From positions 1 through 64,000 of the forward strand of contig NZ_FZNN01000011.1 of assembly GCF_900188035.1 (NCBI RefSeq): a DNA stretch of 64,000 nt, written 5' to 3'. The position numbers were made by a program, and so were the translations under genes. Shown in pieces: positions 1 through 7,937 of this stretch; position 1 is the stretch's first letter; every line of letters begins with the position of its first letter. Origin of the DNA: Puniceibacterium sediminis (GTDB taxonomy: Bacteria > Pseudomonadota > Alphaproteobacteria > Rhodobacterales > Rhodobacteraceae). The notes beneath the pieces are model-generated. The model saw only the letters and a list, made by a program, of their open reading frames with translations, was not told the DNA's origin and ran no database searches.

Positions 1-17
1 TGTACATCACGATCCAT
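1..17 (-). CDS. 5' end of an unidentified gene running off the left edge
   Basis: On the minus strand an ATG at 17-15 follows a strong Shine-Dalgarno sequence (AGGAGGTG, about 22-30) at proper spacing, and reads M-D-R-D-V before the window ends. Only five codons are visible, so no function can be given. It lies just downstream of the truncated ligase remnant on the same strand. The good ribosome site argues that it is a real start. Confidence 0.5.
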
Positions 18-63
18 AAGACACCTCCTGCTATGCAGGGCGCATCTCAGACAGTCGGCAGCT

Positions 64-444
64 TCAAACAATGAGGGCGATGGCGCGGCGCTTACGATCG
101 ACGCGCCGCAGGTCGTTGTAGCGTTCCTTGTCCGTGTGCGGCTGGTTCTTCCAGTCGGCCAGCGGGTGGCAGGATGCCGCGATAGGGGACAGATTGAATG
201 TCGCGGCATGTTTTGACACGGCACTGCGCAGACGCCGGAGATCATCGCGGGCTTCGGCAACACCGGCGCAGACCTTGGTGCCGATCTCAATCTGGCATTG
301 CAGGAACTCCGGGCTCACCTGACCTTCGAGTTCGCCCGCACAGGCCTCCATAAGACCCTCGGGCGCGTCGGCGAGGGCGTAGGTCTCCAGATCGACGAGA
401 AGATACTCCTCTTCTATGCCAATCGAAAATGCTGGTTCCTGCAT
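64..444 (-). pseudogene. Truncated carboxylate-amine ligase (YbdK / glutamate-cysteine ligase family 2)
   Basis: The first 115 or so residues match the N-terminus of YbdK-type carboxylate-amine ligases: an opening [13 protein letters not shown] motif and later [13 protein letters not shown] and a [11 protein letters not shown] stretch. Family members are about 370-400 residues, but here the frame leaves the family after ERYNDL, continues with arginine-rich unrelated residues and stops at 64. The ATG at 444 has a GGGAGG ribosome site. I could not recover the family sequence in the other two frames downstream, so this looks like a deletion or rearrangement rather than a single frameshift. Full-length relatives form amide bonds with ATP; this remnant lacks most of the catalytic domain. 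Confidence 0.7.
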
Positions 445-964
445 GCCGCCCTCCCGTTCGACCATATCCAGTCAATCGCAAGAACGTTCACAGGGCAAGC
501 GGAGTGCATGTGACGAATCAATACCTCCACGGTGCCCGGAATTGTGGTTCGCGCAACACTTAGATGCACCAATACGATGATTGGTTCCCCAAAAATCAGT
601 AATTTTTCTGAAATAAACGCGAAGGTTGGTTGGCTTGCGTGAACTATTCTGTCGCCGTCAATAACGCGGGCCAAATATCGATAATTTACGTGGGGTAACT
701 AAATAAAACGGTTTGGGTTTTCGCTGATCGCTCATATATGCGCCACAGTTAAGTTTAAGTTGCGATGATCGCGATTGTTGCGAGTAACCAGTGTAAAGTA
801 GTCAGTGATCTAATCGACGTGAATAACAAAAGCGTCAGTTGGAGTGTTTGTGTCGACCTACAGGGAATGTTTCGAGAGTACGGTAGTTGGTAATCGTGTG
901 TAAAGAAAACGGTTAACGAGTTTACCCTAGATGGTTAAATTACGTAGAATAAAAGGTTAATAGT
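445..964. other. AT-rich intergenic region, no gene seen
   Basis: About 520 bases separate the ligase remnant from the first VPLPA-CTERM gene. The stretch from 560 on is clearly more AT-rich than its surroundings and has no reading frame with coding character. It presumably carries promoters for one or both flanking genes. I recognise no RNA gene or terminator in it. Confidence 0.5.
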
Positions 965-1600
965 ATGAAAATAGGACCCTTGATTAAAACCCTCTCCGTT
1001 ACTGCTGCCTTGATGTGTGCGGCCGGAGTGGTACAGGCCACAACAGTACAATCCACTAGTGGCTCGGGGTATCCTTCGGTCTCGGGTGGTCATGGATCAT
1101 CTGACAGTTCATCGGGCTGGGATAGCTCTGTCCGTTCGGGTTCGGGTAGTTCCGACCGTTCCGGTTCGGGTAGTTCCGACCGCTCGGGTTGGGGTAGTTC
1201 CGACCGTTCCGGTTCGGGTAGTTCCGACCGTTCCGGTTGGGGTAGTTCTGATCGCTCGGGTTCGGGTAGTTCCGATCGCTCGGATTGGGGTAGTTCCGAT
1301 CGCTCGGATTGGGGTAGTTCCGACCGCTCGGGTTGGGGTAGTTCCGATCGTTCCGGTTCGGGTAGTTCCGGCCATTCCGGCAGGGGTGGCTCCGACCATT
1401 CCGGCCCCGGGCATTACGGTTCTGGCGGCACCTGGGGCGACGGCCCCTCGGGATCGCACGGGGGCAGCAGTTCTGGCGGCGAACTCGGCGGAATTCCGAG
1501 CGGCGGTCTAGCATCGGCTGTACCGATTCCTGCGGCCTTATGGATGTTGCTTGCGGGAATCGGGGCACTTGTCGTCGGGCTCCGTCGTAAGTCTGCCTGA
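965..1600 (+). CDS. VPLPA-CTERM protein with Ser/Gly-rich octapeptide repeats
   Basis: This 211-residue protein has an N-terminal signal peptide (residues 1-25, ending at VQA) and a C-terminal sorting tail: a VPIPAALW motif, a hydrophobic helix and a final RRKSA basic end. That matches the VPLPA-CTERM class, whose members are known to be processed by a dedicated exosortase (XrtD). Between them lies a low-complexity region dominated by Ser, Gly and Asp, including eleven octapeptide repeats of the form [S/W]-G-S-S-D-R-S-G at residues 60-147. Such proteins are exported and probably end up on the surface or in extracellular matrix. No exosortase gene is present here. The ATG at 965 follows an AAAAGG ribosome site, and a hairpin terminator follows the stop. 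Confidence 0.85.
   Translation: MKIGPLIKTLSVTAALMCAAGVVQATTVQSTSGSGYPSVSGGHGSSDSSSGWDSSVRSGSGSSDRSGSGSSDRSGWGSSDRSGSGSSDRSGWGSSDRSGSGSSDRSDWGSSDRSDWGSSDRSGWGSSDRSGSGSSGHSGRGGSDHSGPGHYGSGGTWGDGPSGSHGGSSSGGELGGIPSGGLASAVPIPAALWMLLAGIGALVVGLRRKSA
1142..1405 (+). repeat. Eleven 24-bp in-frame tandem repeats
   Basis: The unit encodes [S/W]GSSDRSG. Nine units are near-identical and the last two are degenerate (SGHSG and RGGSDHSG). The sixth residue class alternates between Ser and Trp in the first position. Nucleotide identity between units is high, so copy number could change by slippage or recombination while keeping frame. Confidence 0.9.
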
Positions 1601-1621
1601 AACACCTCGTATTGATATGAC

Positions 1622-1651
1622 AAAGGGCGACGCATCCGCGCCGCCCTTTTT
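1622..1651 (+). terminator. Rho-independent terminator after the first VPLPA-CTERM gene
   Basis: An AAAGGGCG arm and a CGCCCTTT arm form a stem followed by a short T run, 21 bases past the stop codon. The same core (TGACAAAGGGCGAC ... CGCCCTTTTT) follows the second VPLPA-CTERM gene. Confidence 0.85.
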
Positions 1652-1742
1652 GCTGTCCGCCTGCAAAAGCCGGGCTAGGGTTTTTGTGAATCACTTGCCG
1701 TGAGACGCCCTGTGACACGGGACAGCGCAGATACCTGCAGGC

Positions 1743-1751
1743 GCAGCACGC
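1743..1751. repeat. Left target-site duplication of the IS256-family element
   Basis: GCAGCACGC lies directly outside the left inverted repeat and recurs at 3125-3133 directly outside the right one. Nine bases is within the 8-9 bp known for IS256-family insertions. Confidence 0.85.
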
Positions 1752-3124
1752 GAGCTATGCCTGAAAGTTGGTGACGGCGTGATCAGGCGGCTTTTTGAAG
1801 TTGCTTGATCCCGTCCTTGAATTCACCCCCCCCCGGATGATCTCAGGCATGCGGTTTGCGCCGTCGAGTTTGCGCCATTTGGTTTGGGCTGACATCATCA
1901 GCTTGAACGCCATGGCAAGGCCCGTTTTGCGGCTGAGGCAGCCTTTGGTTTTGCCGGTGCGATGACGAACCGTGGCGAAGGTGCTTTCGATGGGGTTAGT
2001 GGTTCTGATGTGTTTCCAATGCTCAGCCGGGAAATCATAGAATGCCAGTAGCACGTCGCGGTCTTTGGTCAATTTGGCGACGGCCTTGTCGTATTTCACA
2101 CCATATGTCGTGACGAAGAAATCGAATGCAGCCTCAGCGTCGACACGGGTTTCAGCCTGCCAGATGTCGTGCAGATGGCCCTTTGCCTTGACCTGAACCG
2201 ACCTCGGCATCGCGTTCAGCACGTTGCCCGTTTTGTGGAACCAGCAGCGCTGCTCTTTCGTCGCGCCAAAGACCTCGCGCAGGGCATTCCAGAAGCCCAG
2301 GGCACCATCGCCAATGGCCAGGTCAGGCGCATGGGTGAGCCCGCGTCGTTGCAAATCAAGGAGCAATTCGCGCCAGCTTTGGGTGCTTTCACGATAGCCG
2401 TCGGCCACGCCGATGATCTCTTTGCGGCCCCATTCATCCGCCCCGATCAGCACCAGCACGCATTGCTTTTCCTCGGCCATTCGGGGCCGGAAATAGACGC
2501 CGTCCGCCCAGATGTAGACGAAGCGACGCGCACTCAGGTCGCGCCGTTGCCAACGGTCATACTCATCCCACCAATCGGCTTTGAGCCGCGATATAGTGGT
2601 CGAGGACAACCCTGCGGCATTGGGGCCAAGCAGGGCTGCAAGCGCTTCGTGAAAGTCGCCGGTGGAAATACCTTTGAGGTAAAGCCAGGGCAGAAGCTCC
2701 TCGATGGATTTGGCTTTCCGCAGGTAGGGCGGCAGGATTGTAGAGGTGAACCGAACTTTCTCGGCGTCGTCGCCCCGGTCCCTCACACGGGGCACCTTGA
2801 CTGGCACCGCCCCGATCCCCGTGAGCACTTCGCGTTCTGGCAGGTGACCATGGCGCACAAGCCGCGCGCGGCCATCGTCCGTTTTGTCAGAGGCATCCAG
2901 CAGAACAGCAAGTTCCGCCTCCACAGCTTGCTCAATCAACCGCTGTGCGCCGGATCGGAGGAGTTCCGTCAGTGGATCAGGCGCAAATCCCTGTGGATCG
3001 GGCAGTTGGGTAATGGTATTTGTCGTCATGTGGCATATCCTTTTCTCAGATGAGAATTGCGGCGCGTGAACAACACCATGATATGCCGCCCCTCAGGGCC
3101 ATCACCAACTTACAGCTATATCTC
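1752..3124 (-). mobile_element. Complete IS256-family insertion sequence (1373 bp)
   Basis: The ends form imperfect inverted repeats: the left reads GAGCTATGCCTGAAAGTTGG and the right, read inward, GAGATATAGCTGTAAGTTGG, with about 22 of the terminal 27 bases matching. A 9-bp direct repeat flanks the element, and a single Mutator-type transposase gene fills it. The element sits between the two VPLPA-CTERM genes, outside both. The intact target duplication and matching ends suggest a fairly recent insertion. Confidence 0.9.
1755..3029 (-). CDS. IS256-family (Mutator-type) transposase, C-terminus frameshifted
   Basis: A 424-residue transposase of the transposase_mut family, which cuts and joins DNA with a DDE active site. 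Candidate acidic residues are seen in IWADGVYF, IGDGALGFW and TNPIESTF, and the zinc/RNase-H-like core motif CWFHKTGNVL is intact. After MPEIIRGG the frame runs through a nine-G homopolymer (1826-1834) and continues with NSRTGSSNF..., ending at 1755 inside the left inverted repeat. In another frame, right after the G run, the sequence EFKDGIKQLQKAA-stop (stop at 1783) looks like the usual IS256 tail. The homopolymer has therefore probably changed length. Whether the enzyme remains active is unclear. Confidence 0.88.
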   Translation of the reverse strand: MTTNTITQLPDPQGFAPDPLTELLRSGAQRLIEQAVEAELAVLLDASDKTDDGRARLVRHGHLPEREVLTGIGAVPVKVPRVRDRGDDAEKVRFTSTILPPYLRKAKSIEELLPWLYLKGISTGDFHEALAALLGPNAAGLSSTTISRLKADWWDEYDRWQRRDLSARRFVYIWADGVYFRPRMAEEKQCVLVLIGADEWGRKEIIGVADGYRESTQSWRELLLDLQRRGLTHAPDLAIGDGALGFWNALREVFGATKEQRCWFHKTGNVLNAMPRSVQVKAKGHLHDIWQAETRVDAEAAFDFFVTTYGVKYDKAVAKLTKDRDVLLAFYDFPAEHWKHIRTTNPIESTFATVRHRTGKTKGCLSRKTGLAMAFKLMMSAQTKWRKLDGANRMPEIIRGGVNSRTGSSNFKKPPDHAVTNFQA

Positions 3125-3133
3125 GCAGCACGC
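3125..3133. repeat. Right target-site duplication of the IS256-family element
   Basis: Second copy of GCAGCACGC, identical to 1743-1751, flanking the right end of the insertion sequence. Confidence 0.85.
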
Positions 3134-3432
3134 CTCGTCGAGACCATCGCTGGATAGGGACAAGATCTGGGGGGGGGCGTAGCGTGAGTGGAAGTCGTTT
3201 TGAATGTCTTTCAACGAGCGGTCTCAAGTGTCTTGGAGCGCTGATTTGAAGCAAAAGTCGCCACTTTTCAAAAAAACACGTAGAAGGCTGCCAAACCGAT
3301 TGCATTTTGACGTGCTATGCAGTTAACCAAGTTGAGAGTGACATTACTTAAGCGTGTGTTGCGCGCCACGCTTAAGTAATGTCGGCTAGCTGAGGCAATC
3401 TGACTAAAATCCACTGTGAAAGGTCGCATGTA
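3134..3432. other. Intergenic region upstream of the second VPLPA-CTERM gene
   Basis: About 300 bases with no convincing reading frame. It contains a nine-G run (3169-3177) and a long perfect inverted repeat listed separately. It presumably holds the promoter of the gene at 3433. Confidence 0.5.
3340..3383. promoter_or_regulatory. Perfect 17-bp inverted repeat, probable operator or leader hairpin
   Basis: GACATTACTTAAGCGTG at 3340-3356 is repeated inverted at 3367-3383 with a 10-base spacer. All 17 pairs match. It ends 49 bases before the VPLPA-CTERM start and has no T run after it, so a simple terminator is unlikely. It could be a protein-binding site or a strong 5'-leader hairpin. Confidence 0.6.
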
Positions 3433-3996
3433 GTGAACATTCTCTCCCCTCTTAAGACCATGTCGGCCGCGTTGGCATTTGTCGTTTGCACCGATGCAGC
3501 GCTAGCAGCAACAGTCACAACAACTGACTGCGTGGTTGGCAGCGTGAGCGGGGCAACCAGCTGTGAGGGTGTCTTCTCGGGGAATAACTCCAACAGTGAT
3601 CTGAACGGTCTGTTCGGTAACGCAGACTGGGGAACCGAGTACAAGATCGACGCCAGTTCCGGGTCTGTGTTTTTCGATGGCGCGACTTTGACCGTCTCAG
3701 ACAGTGATAAAAGCTGGTCCCTGGACACGATTGGCGGTTATGCCAGCCTGATGTTTGTTCTTAAGGGCGGACCGACATATTCGGCCTTTTTGATGGACGT
3801 TAGTGTTTTGTCTGGAACGTGGGACAATCTGTCCATGCTGAAAGGCAACGGCAGGGCCGGCGCTGGACTTTCGCACTGGTCGGTTTACACGCAAGGCGCT
3901 GCTTTGCTATCGGCAGTTCCACTGCCTTCCAGTATCCTTATGCTGCTGTCGGCATTTGGCGCTGCAGTATTTATGCGTCGTCGCAAAGCGGCTTGA
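3433..3996 (+). CDS. VPLPA-CTERM sorting domain protein
   Basis: This 187-residue protein starts with a signal peptide (about residues 1-26, ending ALA) and ends with AVPLPSSILMLLSAF plus an RRRKAA tail, the classic VPLPA-CTERM signal. The part between resembles the small beta-rich exported proteins of this class, with two cysteines near the N-terminus (TDC and TSC) that could pair. It should be exported and handled by an exosortase encoded elsewhere. The start chosen is a GTG at 3433 preceded by GAAAGG; an ATG lies ten codons on. A long inverted repeat upstream and a terminator downstream frame the gene as a single unit. Confidence 0.85.
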   Translation: MNILSPLKTMSAALAFVVCTDAALAATVTTTDCVVGSVSGATSCEGVFSGNNSNSDLNGLFGNADWGTEYKIDASSGSVFFDGATLTVSDSDKSWSLDTIGGYASLMFVLKGGPTYSAFLMDVSVLSGTWDNLSMLKGNGRAGAGLSHWSVYTQGAALLSAVPLPSSILMLLSAFGAAVFMRRRKAA

Positions 3997-4026
3997 GCCG
4001 CGCAGCTATCTGATTTTTGAACTGAC

Positions 4027-4060
4027 AAAGGGCGACACGTTTGTGTCGCCCTTTTTGTTT
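4027..4060 (+). terminator. Rho-independent terminator after the second VPLPA-CTERM gene
   Basis: AAAGGGCGACAC pairs with GTGTCGCCCTTT across a four-base loop and runs into TTTTTGTTT. It has the same core as the terminator at 1622-1651. Confidence 0.9.
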
Positions 4061-4076
4061 ATTCATAAGAAGGTCG

Positions 4077-4104
4077 GGCAGGGGTCTCTTGTGAAACCCC
4101 TGCC
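4077..4104 (-). terminator. Probable terminator of the mmsA gene
   Basis: GGCAGGGGT pairs perfectly with ACCCCTGCC around a ten-base loop, ten bases beyond the minus-strand stop at 4115. On the minus strand it is followed by a T/C-rich stretch (CCTTCTTAT). Confidence 0.6.
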
Positions 4105-4114
4105 TAGATACGCT

Positions 4115-5614
4115 TCACTCCATCGGTTTGAAGTTGAACTCGCCGCCATCCTTGATGCCCGAGAACCAGCGCGCCGTGACGGTCTTGGTCTTGGTGTAGA
4201 AGCGGAAGGCGTCAGGCCCGTACTGGTTGAGATCGCCAAAGGCCGACTTTTTCCAGCCGCCAAAGGTGTGATAGCTCAACGGTACCGGGATCGGGAAGTT
4301 GATGCCGACCATGCCTACATTCACCCGGTGCGCAAAGTCCCGCGCCGTGTCGCCATCGGCAGTATAGATCGCCACGCCGTTGCCGTAGGGGTTGTCGATG
4401 ACAAGGTTCAGCGCCTCTTCGTATGTTTCCGCACGCACCTGGCTCAGCACCGGGCCAAAGATCTCTTCCTTGTAGATGTCCATCTCTGGCGTGACGTTAT
4501 CGAACAGCGACGGGCCGACGAAAAAGCCATCCTCATAGCCCTGCAGGCTGAAGCCGCGACCATCGACGACCAGATCCGCACCCTGATCGACGCCCGAATT
4601 CACCAGACCTTCGATCCGCTGCTTGGACGCGGCGGTGATGACGGGGCCATAGTCAACATCTTCGCCGGATGTATACGGCCCAACCTTCAGCTTTTCCACA
4701 CGCGGGACCAGCTTTGCCATCAGCTTGTCGGCCGTTTCCTTACCAACCGGAACGGCAACGGAAATCGCCATGCAGCGTTCGCCTGCCGCGCCGAAACCGG
4801 CACCGACAAGCGCATCGGCAGCCTTGTCGAGGTCCGCATCCGGCATGATGATCATGTGGTTCTTGGCACCACCAAAGCATTGCGCGCGCTTACCGTTGTT
4901 GGCTGCGCGGCCATAAATATACTGCGCGATCGGGGTCGATCCGACAAAGCCAACAGCCTGAACCGTTTCGTTGTCCAGAATCGCGTCCACGGCTTCCTTG
5001 TCACCGTTCACAACCTGCAACACGCCATCGGGCAGGCCGGCCTCGGTCAGCAGTTCGGCAAGACGGAGTGCAGTCGAGGGGCAGCGCTCGGACGGTTTCA
5101 GGATCATCGCATTGCCGCAGGAAATCGCCGGGGCCATTTTCCATAGCGGGATCATCGCCGGGAAGTTGAAGGGCGTGATACCTGCAACGACACCCAGTGC
5201 CTGGCGCATGGAATAAAGGTCGATGCCGGGGCCGCCGTCATCGGTGAATTCGCCCTTGAGCATCGCAGGCGCGCCCATGCAGACCTCGACCACTTCAAGG
5301 CCGCGCTGCACGTCGCCGCGCGCATCCGGAAGCGTCTTGCCGTGTTCGCGGCTTACCAGTTCGGCCAGCTCGTCCATGTGCTCGTTGATCAGGGCTCCGA
5401 ACTTCATCATGACGCGGGCGCGGCGCTGCGGGTTGGTGGCACCCCAGGTTTTCTGCGCCTCGGCGGCCTTGGCCACGGCCTCGTTCAGCTCGGCTACGGT
5501 AGCCAGCGGCACCTTGGCCTGCACTTCACCAGTCGCAGGGTTGAAGATCTCGGTGAAACGGCCAGACGTGCCTTTGACATGGGCGCCGTTGATGTAGTGG
5601 GTCAGTTCTTTCAT
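4115..5614 (-). CDS. mmsA: Methylmalonate-semialdehyde dehydrogenase (CoA-acylating)
   Basis: A 499-residue aldehyde dehydrogenase that oxidises methylmalonate (or malonate) semialdehyde with NAD+ and CoA to propionyl-CoA (or acetyl-CoA), in valine and inositol breakdown. Family marks are the N-terminal INGAHVKGTSGRF, the NAD-binding FVGSTPIAQYIY, the catalytic cysteine in GAAGERCMAIS, and the C-terminal TFGGWKKSAFGD. Length fits the family. The ATG at 5614 has a strong AGGAGG site; the long upstream extension of the frame would run across the divergent regulator and is not used. A LysR gene starts divergently about 100 bases away, which suggests local control. Confidence 0.95.
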   Translation of the reverse strand: MKELTHYINGAHVKGTSGRFTEIFNPATGEVQAKVPLATVAELNEAVAKAAEAQKTWGATNPQRRARVMMKFGALINEHMDELAELVSREHGKTLPDARGDVQRGLEVVEVCMGAPAMLKGEFTDDGGPGIDLYSMRQALGVVAGITPFNFPAMIPLWKMAPAISCGNAMILKPSERCPSTALRLAELLTEAGLPDGVLQVVNGDKEAVDAILDNETVQAVGFVGSTPIAQYIYGRAANNGKRAQCFGGAKNHMIIMPDADLDKAADALVGAGFGAAGERCMAISVAVPVGKETADKLMAKLVPRVEKLKVGPYTSGEDVDYGPVITAASKQRIEGLVNSGVDQGADLVVDGRGFSLQGYEDGFFVGPSLFDNVTPEMDIYKEEIFGPVLSQVRAETYEEALNLVIDNPYGNGVAIYTADGDTARDFAHRVNVGMVGINFPIPVPLSYHTFGGWKKSAFGDLNQYGPDAFRFYTKTKTVTARWFSGIKDGGEFNFKPME

Positions 5615-5718
5615 GGAATGGTCCTCCTGGGTTCGCGATACTCTAGCCTTGCAAAAATGTGTCCAAAAGGGGAAATCTGCCAAATAGGCTTTGCAAAAAC
5701 GCAAGATGGGGGGGCGTC

Positions 5719-6615
5719 GTGGCCGAAATCTGGGACGATATGCGCATCTTTCTGGCGGTCGCGCGCAGTGAAAGCCTTTCGGGGGCGGGCAGAGTGTTGC
5801 GCATGGACCCGGCCACAGTGGGGCGCCGCGTCGCCCGGCTGGAGCAGTCGATGGGCGCGCCTTTGTTTGCCAAGTCGCCGCAGGGTTACGCAATGACCGA
5901 GGCCGGAGCGCGCATGCTGCGCCACGCCGAAGAAGCCGAGCAGGCGATGCAGGCGGCTTCGGAATCCGTGGCGGGCGTGACGGAAAGCCTGTCGGGTCAG
6001 ATTCGTATTGGCGCGCCGGATGGCTGTGCCAACTTTCTGCTGCCGCAGGTCTGCGCCGCCATCGCTGATGAAAACCCCGAACTTGAGGTCCAGATCGTCG
6101 CCTTGCCACGGGTTGTGAACCTTTCCAAACGAGAGGCGGATATGGCGATTGCGGTCTCTGCGCCGACGGCCGGACGGCTGAGCGTCCAGAAGGTGACGGA
6201 TTACCGCCTGCATCTGGCGGCGAGCGAAAGCTACCTCGCGCAACATCCTGCGATCCGCACGCTGGCAGATCTGAAGGGGCACCGCATCGTCGGCTATATC
6301 TCGGACATGATCTTTGACAAGGAGTTGGACTATCTCTCAGACCTTGGAGTCACGCGGCATGCGCTTGCGTCGAATTCGGTCGCGGTGCAGTTTCATTGGC
6401 TGCGGCAAGGCGCGGGCCTGGGCATCGTGCACGACTTTGCGCTCCCGTCCGCGCCCGGCATGGTCAAGATCCTGCCTCATGAAATCAGCCTGACCCGGAG
6501 CTTTTACCTCGTCCGCCATGCCGATGATCGCCGACTTGAACGCATGAACCGTTTTGCGACCGCGCTGGCTGATGGCTTGCGCCACGAGACGGCTCGCCTC
6601 GAAGGTCTGACTTGA
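5719..6615 (+). CDS. LysR-family transcriptional regulator
   Basis: About 298 residues with an N-terminal winged helix (DMRIFLAVARSESLSGAGRVL, then DPATVGRRVARLE) and a C-terminal LysR substrate-binding domain. I chose the GTG at 5719, which opens with AEIWDDMRIF and sits behind a G-rich ribosome site; an ATG at 5659 would add 20 unlikely residues. It is divergent from mmsA, so it may control valine/inositol-type catabolism, but the ligand is unknown. The stop overlaps nothing; a CBS-domain gene begins 62 bases later. Confidence 0.88.
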   Translation: MAEIWDDMRIFLAVARSESLSGAGRVLRMDPATVGRRVARLEQSMGAPLFAKSPQGYAMTEAGARMLRHAEEAEQAMQAASESVAGVTESLSGQIRIGAPDGCANFLLPQVCAAIADENPELEVQIVALPRVVNLSKREADMAIAVSAPTAGRLSVQKVTDYRLHLAASESYLAQHPAIRTLADLKGHRIVGYISDMIFDKELDYLSDLGVTRHALASNSVAVQFHWLRQGAGLGIVHDFALPSAPGMVKILPHEISLTRSFYLVRHADDRRLERMNRFATALADGLRHETARLEGLT

Positions 6616-6677
6616 CAGACTCGCCTCCTACGGTGGACGCTGGAAAAAATCGGTTATTTAAGTGGAGGAGCAGAGTG

Positions 6678-7112
6678 ATGCAGGTACACCATATTCTGAA
6701 GAGCAAGGCGGATGACGGCGTGATTACCGTCAAACCGGCTGCGCTTGTGTCTGAGGCCGCTGCGATTCTGGCGGAAAAACGCATCGGAACTGTGGTGATC
6801 TCCGCCGAAGGCACCACAGCAGACGGTATCCTGTCCGAACGCGATATCGTCCGCCAGCTGGCCAAACATGGCGCCGCCTGCCTGACGGCAGCAGTCAGCG
6901 ACTACATGACAACCAAGCTGCAGACCTGCACCCGGGATGAAGAGGCGGATGCCATTTTGACACGCATGACCGAAGGTCGGTTTCGCCACATGCCAGTGGT
7001 TGAGGACGGCACGCTGATCGGACTCATCACCATTGGCGATGTGGTCAAGGCGCGGTTAAGCGAGTTGTCGATGGAAAAAACCGCCCTCGAAGGCATGATC
7101 ATGGGGTATTGA
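6678..7112 (+). CDS. CBS-domain pair protein
   Basis: A 144-residue protein made almost entirely of two CBS domains (about residues 5-65 and 72-135; GILSERDIVRQLA and GLITIGDVVKARL are the conserved ends of each). CBS pairs bind adenosine nucleotides or similar ligands and act as energy sensors. No catalytic domain is attached. The ATG at 6678 follows GGAGGAG. The gene stands between a LysR regulator and coaD, both on the same strand, with about 100 bases to coaD. Its partner is not evident. Confidence 0.88.
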   Translation: MQVHHILKSKADDGVITVKPAALVSEAAAILAEKRIGTVVISAEGTTADGILSERDIVRQLAKHGAACLTAAVSDYMTTKLQTCTRDEEADAILTRMTEGRFRHMPVVEDGTLIGLITIGDVVKARLSELSMEKTALEGMIMGY

Positions 7113-7214
7113 GCAGCCGGATTTCAGCGGTGAAGTCCCCTATGGTTCGAATGGGGGTTGCAAAGGTCGGCGCAATATTGTTGCGTGCGCCGAACCAATG
7201 ACAGGGGGCACCCC

Positions 7215-7721
7215 ATGCAAATCGGTCTGTATCCGGGGACATTCGACCCCATAACTCATGGGCATATCGACATTATCCGTCGTGCCACCGTTTTGGTGGA
7301 CCGGCTGGTGATTGGCGTTGCGATCAATCGCGACAAGGGACCGCTGTTCCGTCTCGAAGAGCGGGTCAAGATGATTCAGGACGAATGCGTCAGCCTTGCC
7401 GAGCAGACTGAAACCGAAATCGTCGTGCATCCCTTTGAAAATCTGCTGATCGACTGCGCCCGCGACGTGGGTGCGCAGATCATCGTCCGCGGACTGCGGG
7501 CGGTGGCGGACTTCGAGTATGAATTTCAGATGGTTGGCATGAATCGCGCGCTGAATGACCAGATCGAAACCGTGTTCCTGATGGCCGAAGCGCGCCACCA
7601 GGCGATCGCGTCAAAACTGGTCAAGGAAATCGCCCGGCTGGGAGGGGATGTCGGAAAATTCGTGACACCCCCGGTGCGGGACGCATTGCGCGCCCGCTAT
7701 GAGGCGTCTCAGAAGCCGTAG
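7215..7721 (+). CDS. coaD: Phosphopantetheine adenylyltransferase
   Basis: A 168-residue enzyme that transfers AMP from ATP to 4'-phosphopantetheine, giving dephospho-CoA, the fourth step of CoA synthesis. The nucleotidyltransferase HxGH motif appears as TFDPITHGH near residue 10; RGLRAVADFEYE and the C-terminal ASKLVKEIARLGGDV are typical of CoaD. The ATG at 7215 follows AGGGGGC. The last 13 bases overlap the end of the convergent small gene at 7709. Confidence 0.96.
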   Translation: MQIGLYPGTFDPITHGHIDIIRRATVLVDRLVIGVAINRDKGPLFRLEERVKMIQDECVSLAEQTETEIVVHPFENLLIDCARDVGAQIIVRGLRAVADFEYEFQMVGMNRALNDQIETVFLMAEARHQAIASKLVKEIARLGGDVGKFVTPPVRDALRARYEASQKP

Positions 7722-7870
7722 ACGGCGTTACGGGCAACGCGGCGCTCGATCCCGGCGATGTCCAGATCAATACGGCTGTGCAGCGACAGGGCCCGCAGTG
7801 CGGACAGAGTCTGGCGATACGTGATTTGCTGGCGGATGCTGGTGAAAAGGGTGGAAAGTACGTTTTTCAT
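7709..7870 (-). CDS. Small DUF1127-like protein (53 aa), copy 2
   Basis: A 53-residue basic protein opening MKNVLSTLFTSIRQQ and ending RRVARNAVYGF. It matches the small DUF1127/YjiS-like proteins common in alphaproteobacteria: a short helix with an L-R-A-L core, an I-D-L-D-I-A turn and the final A-V-Y-G. It is a paralogue of the next gene upstream (same length, same ending). A DUF1127 protein of Rhodobacter (CcaF1) is reported to bind RNA, so an RNA-related role is possible. AGGACC lies ahead of the ATG. Its 3' end overlaps coaD convergently by 13 bases. Confidence 0.75.
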   Translation of the reverse strand: MKNVLSTLFTSIRQQITYRQTLSALRALSLHSRIDLDIAGIERRVARNAVYGF

Positions 7871-7937
7871 TTTTCTGGTCCTATGAGCGGTCTGATCGGT
7901 TCTGATCCGCATTGAGTCTGTTCCGTAAGGCGCTGTT

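Noticed and set aside
1142-1405. Tandem repeats considered as a CRISPR array
   Set aside because: Units are contiguous 24-bp coding repeats with no unique spacers, and they are in frame in a secreted protein.
3956-5146. Plus-strand open frame opposite mmsA
   Set aside because: Mirrors mmsA and starts inside the VPLPA-CTERM gene; no independent support.
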